A DNA stretch of 10,489 bases from a bacterium (GTDB lineage: Bacteria; Planctomycetota; J058; JACQDU01): NCBI GenBank assembly GCA_016200955.1, contig JACQDU010000184.1:1-10489 (forward strand). The letters run 5' to 3'. This document shows positions 5,712 to 10,489 of the stretch, piece after piece (position 1 is the stretch's first letter; each line of letters begins with the position of its first letter). The position numbers were made by a program, and so were the translations under genes. Below the pieces are notes generated by a model. The model was not told where the DNA came from and ran no database searches. It was given only the letters and a program-made list of their open reading frames with translations.

Positions 5712-7079
5712 TTGAGCTCGGAGAAGACTCCCCGGATCCTCATCGTCGACGACGACCGCGTCACGCGCGCTCTCCTCGAGGAGATCCTCGTCAAGGAGGG
5801 CTACGGGACGGACACGGCCGACTCGGCGGAGTCCGCGCTCGAGAAGGTCCGCGCGAACGGCGGCTACGACCTCGTCCTCTCCGACATCCGCATGGGCGGG
5901 AAGTCGGGCCTCGATCTCCTGAGAGAGATCCGGAAGACGGCGCAGGAGACCGAGGTCATCCTCATCACCGGCTTCGGCTCCATGGAGACGGCCGTCGAGG
6001 CCGTGCACGACGGGGCCTTCGACTACATCTCGAAGCCTTTCAAGATCGACGAGATCAAGCTCCAGGTGAAGCGCGCGATCAACCAGCGCGCGCTCCTGCG
6101 CTCCGCGAAGCTCGAGGGAGCGACGGCGCTCGAGGCGCCCACCGAGAACATCGTCGGCCGCAGCCCGTCCATGATCAAGGTCTTCACGCTCGTCGCTCGC
6201 GTCGCTCCGGGCCGATCGACGGTCCTGATCACGGGAGAGAACGGCACGGGCAAGGAAGTCATCGCGCGCGAGATCCACAAGCTCAGCCCGAGGCGCGAGA
6301 AGCGGATCGTCACGATCAACACGGCGGCGATCCCCGAAGGCCTCATCGAGAGCGAGCTCTTCGGCCACGTGAAGGGAGCCTTCACGAGCGCCGTCGCGGA
6401 CAAGCCCGGCGCCTTCGAGGCCGCCTCGGGCGGAACGCTCTTCCTGGACGAGGTCGGCGACATGCCGCTCATCCAGCAGGCCCGGCTCCTCCGAGCGCTC
6501 GAGTCCGGGGAGATCACGCGCGTCGGCTCGAACACGCCGATCAAGGTGGACGTGCGGATCATCGCGGCGACGAACAAGAACCTGACGGACATGGTCAAGG
6601 AAGGGACCTTCCGCGAGGACCTCTACTTCCGCCTGAACGTCGTCACGATCGAGATGCCTCCCTTGCGCGAGAGGAAGGACGACATACCTCTCCTCGCGGA
6701 ATACTTCCTCGCCAAGCACGCTCACGCGAACGTGAAGCAAGTGCTCGGCATCGCGAAGGAGACGCTCGACCTCCTCGTCGAGTATCCGTGGCCCGGGAAC
6801 GTCCGCGAGCTCGCGAACGTGATCGACCGCGCGGTCACGCTGTCGGGCAAGCCGCTCCTCCTCCCCGACGACGAGGTCGAGCGCGACTACATCCTCGAGG
6901 TCCTCTCCCAGACGCGCGGGAACAAGCAGGAGGCGGCGAGGATCCTCCACATCGACCGGAAGACGCTCCAGCGGAAGCTCAAGGAGTACCACCTCGACAG
7001 CGACGAGAGGAAGGACGACGACAGGAAGCGCGCGCCGGAAGAGGACAAGAGCGACGAGAGCTCGGGGGAGCCCACGTAG
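5712..7079 (+). CDS. NtrC-family sigma-54-dependent response regulator, 455 aa, with GAFTSA loop
   Basis: TTG start with GGGAGG upstream. Receiver domain 8-118: acidic pair Asp13/Asp14, phosphoacceptor Asp58 (SDIRM), Thr86 and Lys108 (SKP). AAA+ domain about 146-380: Walker A GENGTGKE (175-182), GAFTSA (222-227), Walker B LFLDE (243-247), sensor-I ATN (286-288), arginine-finger region REDLYFR (301-307), WPGNVREL in the sensor-II region. C-terminal Fis-type helix-turn-helix (NKQEAARILHIDRKTLQRKL), then a charged Lys/Asp/Glu tail. The protein should bind enhancer-like sites and hydrolyse ATP to open sigma-54 promoters after phosphorylation. The sigma-54-contacting loop is normally GAFTGA; Ser226 replaces the second Gly, so activation strength or sigma factor use may be altered. 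Its kinase partner is the gene just upstream. The STAS gene starts at the very next base after its TAG stop. No -24/-12 sigma-54 promoter is evident in the window. Confidence 0.96.
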   Translation: MSSEKTPRILIVDDDRVTRALLEEILVKEGYGTDTADSAESALEKVRANGGYDLVLSDIRMGGKSGLDLLREIRKTAQETEVILITGFGSMETAVEAVHDGAFDYISKPFKIDEIKLQVKRAINQRALLRSAKLEGATALEAPTENIVGRSPSMIKVFTLVARVAPGRSTVLITGENGTGKEVIAREIHKLSPRREKRIVTINTAAIPEGLIESELFGHVKGAFTSAVADKPGAFEAASGGTLFLDEVGDMPLIQQARLLRALESGEITRVGSNTPIKVDVRIIAATNKNLTDMVKEGTFREDLYFRLNVVTIEMPPLRERKDDIPLLAEYFLAKHAHANVKQVLGIAKETLDLLVEYPWPGNVRELANVIDRAVTLSGKPLLLPDDEVERDYILEVLSQTRGNKQEAARILHIDRKTLQRKLKEYHLDSDERKDDDRKRAPEEDKSDESSGEPT

Positions 7080-7802
7080 ATGGTCAGCGACGACCGCGAG
7101 CGCGGTCACCTCGCGGTGGCCGTCGCGCAAGCGCGCGAGGCGAGGAAGGCGGGGAAGCTCCGAGAGGCCCTCGAGTCGCTCGACCGCGCCGTCGCTTGCC
7201 TGATCCCCGGCGACTCCTCGGGCGAGCAGGGCGTCGCCACCGAGGGAACCAAGCTCGGGAAGGCGCTCGATGCGCGAGGAGCGCCGCTCGCGGCGCTCTC
7301 CGAGCACCTGCGCGCGCTCGACCTCGCGCCCGAGAACCCGGATGCGCGCGAGGGGATCCGCCGCGGGGTCACGCGCTACGACGAGTGGCGCCCGAAGACC
7401 GACGCGATCGCGCCCAAGGACCAGCTCAAGGTCGGCGCGACCGGCGCTTTCTGGGCCGGGCGTTCCACGAAGGCGCGCGTCGTCGTCTTCGAGGGAGGGA
7501 TCCGCACCGAGACCGTGGATGCCGCGCGGCGCGCGCTCGAGCTGGCGACGCAGGGAGTCTCGTGGGTCCTCCTCGACATGAAGGACCTCCTCTACATAGG
7601 GTCCACGGGCCTCGCGGCGGCGGTCAAGTCCGCCGAGCAGCTCGCGGAAGGCGGGGGCGGGCTCGCGGTCTTCTCGCTCGCATCGAACCTCGCGGTCGTG
7701 ATCGACACGCTCGGGCTCGGGCGCTTCCTGCAGGTCGTCCCGACGCTCGAGCACGCGCTCGCTCGCCCGAGCGCGGCGGCGAGAGCGCTCAAGAGGAGAT
7801 AG
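7080..7802 (+). CDS. TPR-like and STAS domain protein (anti-sigma factor antagonist-like), 240 aa
   Basis: ATG at 7080 abuts the TAG of the regulator gene, so the two are translationally coupled. Residues about 10-95 form helical pairs typical of TPR repeats (for example AREARKAGKLREALESLDRA and HLRALDLAPENPDA). Residues about 132-230 form a STAS domain: VVVFEGGI, WVLLDM (162-167), the switch motif Gly174-Ser175-Thr176-Gly177, a GGLAVFS strand and the closing LGLGRFLQVVPTLEHAL. In SpoIIAA/RsbV proteins the serine of DS(S/T)G is phosphorylated by an anti-sigma kinase; here Ser175 is kept but the preceding Asp is Gly. Cytoplasmic. No RsbW/SpoIIAB-type kinase or phosphatase gene is in the window, so the partner is unknown. 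The TPR part may recruit a client or sense a ligand. Role with the regulator and copper lipoprotein is inferred only from gene order. Confidence 0.88.
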   Translation: MVSDDRERGHLAVAVAQAREARKAGKLREALESLDRAVACLIPGDSSGEQGVATEGTKLGKALDARGAPLAALSEHLRALDLAPENPDAREGIRRGVTRYDEWRPKTDAIAPKDQLKVGATGAFWAGRSTKARVVVFEGGIRTETVDAARRALELATQGVSWVLLDMKDLLYIGSTGLAAAVKSAEQLAEGGGGLAVFSLASNLAVVIDTLGLGRFLQVVPTLEHALARPSAAARALKRR

Positions 7803-7810
7803 AGGGCTCC

Positions 7811-9760
7811 GTGCGACCGCGCGCTCTCTTGCTCCCGGGCTCTCTCGCGCTCGTCGTCCTCTCGTGCAGCTCGCAGGAGCCCGAGCGGAAGGCGCCGGGA
7901 GACGCCGGAGCGCCGCCTCGCGCCGCCGCTCCGCCCAGGGACGACGCCGCCGAGGAGGCGGCGATCGACTCCTCGACGGAGCCCCTTCCTTCCGGGCCGG
8001 TCGCCGCTCGCGTCCTCGCCATGGACACGGAAGGCCGCATCCACACGATCGGCACGAGCGCGAGCAAGGCCTTCGTCCTCGTCTTCGTCTCGCCCCGGGA
8101 CCCGGTCTCCACGAGCTACCTCCCCGCGATCGAGGCCCTCGCGAAGCGTCGCTCGAAGGAAGGCGTCCCGGTCTTCGCCGTCGTCTCCTCTCCCGACGTG
8201 ACGCGAGCGGACGCGCGAGAGCTCGCGAAGGGTCACGCGCCCGACGTCCCGGTGATCTTCGACGCCTCGGGTGAGCTCGCGACGAGGCTACGCCCCGCTC
8301 GCGTGCCCGAGGCCTTTCTCGTCGGGCCCGATGGACGGATCGTCTACCGCGGACGGATCGACGACGCCTGGCGCGAGCCCACGAAGGCGAACGCGCGCGT
8401 CCAGCACCACGACCTCGACGACGCGACCGATGCTCTCCTCGCGGGAAAGGCCGTCGCGCGGCCGACGACGCGCGCGGTGGGAGCTCGCTTCGATGCCTGG
8501 GAGAAGAACGCGCTCCCGGAGAAGGTGACCTGGGCTCGCGACATAGCCCCGCTCGCGGCGATGCACTGCGCCAGCTGCCACCGGCCGGGTCAGGTCGGTC
8601 CGTTCCCTCTCCTGAGTTACCAGGACGTCTCCAAGAGAGCGAAGATGGTCGCGAGCGTGACCGCAAGCGGCTACATGCCGCCCTGGCACGCCGAGCCCGG
8701 CTTCGGCCGCTTCCGCGACGAGCACAGGCTGAGCGAGCGCGAGATCGCTCTCTTCCGCGTCTGGAAGGACCAGGGAGCGCCCGAGGGAGACGCGAAGGAC
8801 GAGCCTCCTCCGCGCGCCTTCCCGACCGAGTGGGCGCTCGGCCAGCCCGACCTCGTGCTCTCGATGCCGAAGCCGTACGACGTAGCCGCCTCGGGAGAGG
8901 ACGTCTACCGCGCCTTCGCTCTCCCGACGGGGCTCACCGAGGACAGGTTCGTGACCGCGGTCGAGGTCCGTCCCGGCGCGCCGACCCTTCTCCACCACGC
9001 TTTCATCGTCCTCGACAACACCGGCACCGTTCCGAGGAGGGAGCGGGCGGAGGGCAGCTACGGGATCCCGGCGTTCACCGACCTCGGGTTCGTTCCCGTG
9101 GGCTCCCTCGGCGGGTGGTTGCCGGGGCTCATGCCGAGCTTCTTCCCCGAAGGCGCGGCGCGCCTCTTGCCCAAGGGATCCGACGTGATCTTCATCGCCC
9201 ACTACCACCCGACGGGAAAGGTCGAGCAGGATCGGACGACGATCGGGCTCTACTTCGCGAAGAAGCCGCCCACGCATCTCATCCACAACTTCACGCTCTC
9301 GAACCCGCACATCCAGATCGACGCGGGCGACCCCCGCTACCGCCGCACGGTCCGTCTCAACCTCCCGAAGGAGGTCCGGGTCGTCGGGATCATTCCTCAC
9401 ATGCATCTCATCGGGAAAGAGATGAAGGTCACGGCGAAGCTCCCCTCGGGCGAGGTCCGGCCCGCGGTCTGGATCCGCTACTGGGACTTCCGGTGGCAGG
9501 ACCAGTACATCTACGAGGAGACGCAGGTCTACCCTCCCGGGACCGAGATCGAGCTCGAGGCCGTCTACGACAACTCGTCCGTGAACCCCATGAACCCGAG
9601 CTTCCCTCCGAAGCCGGTCCACCTCGGCTGGGGAACGACCGACGAGATGTGCGAGTGCCTTCTCGAGCTCCTCGTTTCTTACCGCGACGGCGACGACCCG
9701 AACGTCGAGGCGGGGAAGCTGCTCGAGAGCCTCTACCGGAGGGTCGTCGCGCCGTTCTGA
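7811..9760 (+). CDS. Lipoprotein with redoxin-like, haem c and PHM-like copper monooxygenase domains, 649 aa
   Basis: GTG start at 7811, eight bases after the STAS stop, with AGAGGG at 7801-7806. Signal peptide with lipobox VLSC (Cys19), then a Pro/Ala-rich linker. Residues 62-215: thioredoxin/peroxiredoxin fold (FVLVFVSP, cis-Pro region RVPEAFLVGPDGRIVYRGRIDD) but with no cysteine; Asp97 stands where the usual DCPVS cysteine falls. Residues 247-300: CASCH (253-257) covalent haem site followed by HRPGQVGPF and MPPWH. Residues about 345-649: copper type II, ascorbate-dependent monooxygenase pair of domains, with His395-His396 and His464 (HYHPTG) as the first copper site, and His530-x-His532 (PHMHLIGK) and Met613 (DEMC) as the second, matching peptidylglycine alpha-hydroxylating monooxygenase ligands. 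The family is common in planctomycetes, acidobacteria and myxobacteria; substrate unknown. It should act outside the inner membrane, the haem probably feeding electrons to copper. Last gene of the plus-strand run. Confidence 0.93.
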   Translation: MRPRALLLPGSLALVVLSCSSQEPERKAPGDAGAPPRAAAPPRDDAAEEAAIDSSTEPLPSGPVAARVLAMDTEGRIHTIGTSASKAFVLVFVSPRDPVSTSYLPAIEALAKRRSKEGVPVFAVVSSPDVTRADARELAKGHAPDVPVIFDASGELATRLRPARVPEAFLVGPDGRIVYRGRIDDAWREPTKANARVQHHDLDDATDALLAGKAVARPTTRAVGARFDAWEKNALPEKVTWARDIAPLAAMHCASCHRPGQVGPFPLLSYQDVSKRAKMVASVTASGYMPPWHAEPGFGRFRDEHRLSEREIALFRVWKDQGAPEGDAKDEPPPRAFPTEWALGQPDLVLSMPKPYDVAASGEDVYRAFALPTGLTEDRFVTAVEVRPGAPTLLHHAFIVLDNTGTVPRRERAEGSYGIPAFTDLGFVPVGSLGGWLPGLMPSFFPEGAARLLPKGSDVIFIAHYHPTGKVEQDRTTIGLYFAKKPPTHLIHNFTLSNPHIQIDAGDPRYRRTVRLNLPKEVRVVGIIPHMHLIGKEMKVTAKLPSGEVRPAVWIRYWDFRWQDQYIYEETQVYPPGTEIELEAVYDNSSVNPMNPSFPPKPVHLGWGTTDEMCECLLELLVSYRDGDDPNVEAGKLLESLYRRVVAPF

Positions 9761-9783
9761 GCATCGGAGAATGAGCAGGTGGC

Positions 9784-9807
9784 GGACGTCGGAGGAATCC
9801 GGTGACC
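9784..9807 (+). terminator. Hairpin between convergent genes, possible terminator
   Basis: GGACGTCGGA can pair with TCCGGTGACC around a GGAA tetraloop (nine pairs including two G-U, one A-A mismatch). It lies in the 54-base gap between two converging genes, and a 7-bp inverted pair (CGTTCTG 9753-9759 with CAGAACG 9807-9813) flanks it. No T-run follows, so it would be at best a weak intrinsic terminator. The G-U pairs make it better on the plus strand. Confidence 0.3.
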
Positions 9808-9814
9808 AGAACGA

Positions 9815-10489
9815 TCAGCGCGTCGAGGCGGCGGGCGGCTCGCGCCGGCACAGGAAGACGCGGACGAACGGAGTGAAGCTCCGCTCGCGCTCGACGCGGA
9901 GGTGGATCCCGCGCGTCAAGCGGAGCCACTCTCCCCTCGGCAGGAAGTGGAGGAACCCCGGACCGAACGCGAGCGCGCTCGAGAGGTCGCGGAGGTGCTC
10001 GACCAGGACGAGCCGTCCCTCGGGCGCGAGGATCCGGTCGATCTCGGAGAAGAACTTCTCGCGCATGGGCCGGGAGCGGATCTCGTGCGCCGCGAGGACG
10101 ACGAGCACCGCGTCGGCCCAGCCCTTCTCCACGGGGAGCGCGTCGGGAGGCGCGGACGTCGCGTCCGCCCGGCGCTCCCGCGCACGCCCGACGGCCGGCG
10201 CGGGCATCGTCTCCTCGTCGTAGATGTCGACGCTCGCTCCCTGGGAGCCCGGGAAGAGCTCGCCGAGAGGGATGCGCGTCAGCTCGAGGCCGGCGCTCAC
10301 GTGGACCCAGCGGGCCGGGGGCGGGTCGAGCTCCTCTCGCACCCACTCCCAGCGCGTGAAGACGGAGCGGTCGAACATGGCGTGGAACGCGAGGAAGGAC
10401 GAGGCGGCGAACCAGCCCGCGACGGCCGCCACGACGAACCCTCCCGCCCGCGCGAGCGGGTGAGGGGCTGCGAGCCCGAGGGCGATCCC
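9815..10489 (-). CDS. Membrane-anchored class I SAM-dependent methyltransferase, N-terminus beyond right edge
   Basis: The minus-strand frame is open from the window edge to TGA at 9817-9815, 224 residues in view. A GTG at 10432 could start it, but the frame stays open and hydrophobic upstream, so the gene probably begins outside. One membrane helix (about FVVAAVAGWFAASSFLAF) is followed by FDRSVFTRWEWV, a juxtamembrane pattern I associate with membrane-linked methyltransferases. Then comes VHVSAGLE in the motif-I position, VDIYDEE as the acidic post-I strand, ADAVLVVLAAHEI as motif IV and LAPEGRLVLVEHLRD as motif V. The glycine-rich motif I (GxGxG) is not clearly present: only one Gly is seen where three are usual. 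Substrate unknown. It converges with the copper monooxygenase gene and is likely in a separate transcript. Confidence 0.83.
   Translation of the reverse strand, partial: GIALGLAAPHPLARAGGFVVAAVAGWFAASSFLAFHAMFDRSVFTRWEWVREELDPPPARWVHVSAGLELTRIPLGELFPGSQGASVDIYDEETMPAPAVGRARERRADATSAPPDALPVEKGWADAVLVVLAAHEIRSRPMREKFFSEIDRILAPEGRLVLVEHLRDLSSALAFGPGFLHFLPRGEWLRLTRGIHLRVERERSFTPFVRVFLCRREPPAASTR

Noticed and set aside
5509..5715. Small plus-strand ORF of 68 codons over the repeat
   Set aside because: Its Arg/Lys-rich then Leu/Val/Ser-rich product is simply the translation of the 8-bp repeat arms; no ribosome site.
5034..8666. Minus-strand open frame of about 1200 codons
   Set aside because: Antisense to the regulator, STAS and monooxygenase genes; no domain seen, low-complexity Arg-rich translation.
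9771..10223. Plus-strand ORF opposite the methyltransferase
   Set aside because: Arg/Ser-rich with no domain and antisense to a gene with clear methyltransferase motifs.

Overview
The window is very GC-rich bacterial DNA (roughly two-thirds G+C by eye) with strong CTC/GCG/GAG/CGC codon preference, GTG and TTG starts, and few recognisable -35 boxes. It encodes lipoproteins, an alpha-2-macroglobulin-like exported protein, an NtrC-type two-component pair and a large redoxin/cytochrome c/copper monooxygenase lipoprotein. Such gene content is familiar from Planctomycetota, Myxococcota, Acidobacteriota and related uncultured Gram-negative lineages. I cannot place it more precisely from sequence alone. 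There are no rRNA, tRNA, CRISPR or transposase genes, so this looks like chromosomal DNA.

Layout. (1) 1-1531, minus strand: an exported A2M-family protein with a TPR-like helical N-terminal region, running off the left edge and carrying an apparent one-base frameshift in a C4/G4 run at 573-576. (2) 1650-2438, plus, divergent: a small uncharacterised lipoprotein. (3) 2506-3687: an extended-SDR NAD-dependent epimerase/dehydratase with an acidic, proline-rich tail. (4) 3733-5498: a membrane histidine kinase whose ATPase domain is broken. The G2 glycine box and the rest of the ATP lid are missing, the frame is lost at about 5280, and the true C-terminus continues in another frame. (5) 5499-5711: a 213-base gap with an unusual 8-bp-periodic, two-arm repeat element and a -10-like box. 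(6) 5712-7079: an NtrC-family response regulator with a GAFTSA instead of GAFTGA loop. (7) 7080-7802: a TPR-STAS protein starting at the base after the regulator's stop codon. (8) 7811-9760: a lipoprotein fusing a cysteine-less redoxin fold, a CxxCH haem-c segment and a PHM-like dicopper monooxygenase with all six expected copper ligands. (9) 9815-10489, minus, convergent: a membrane-anchored SAM-dependent methyltransferase running off the right edge.

Genes (6)-(8) are so tightly packed (0 and 8 bases apart) that they are almost certainly one transcript, probably together with the kinase upstream. The simplest reading is a signalling module (membrane kinase, sigma-54-type activator, STAS protein) encoded with a periplasm-facing copper oxidase/monooxygenase lipoprotein. 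Whether the kinase works is doubtful as the sequence stands. Both disrupted genes (A2M and kinase) may be real lesions or assembly/sequencing errors, and raw reads would settle this.
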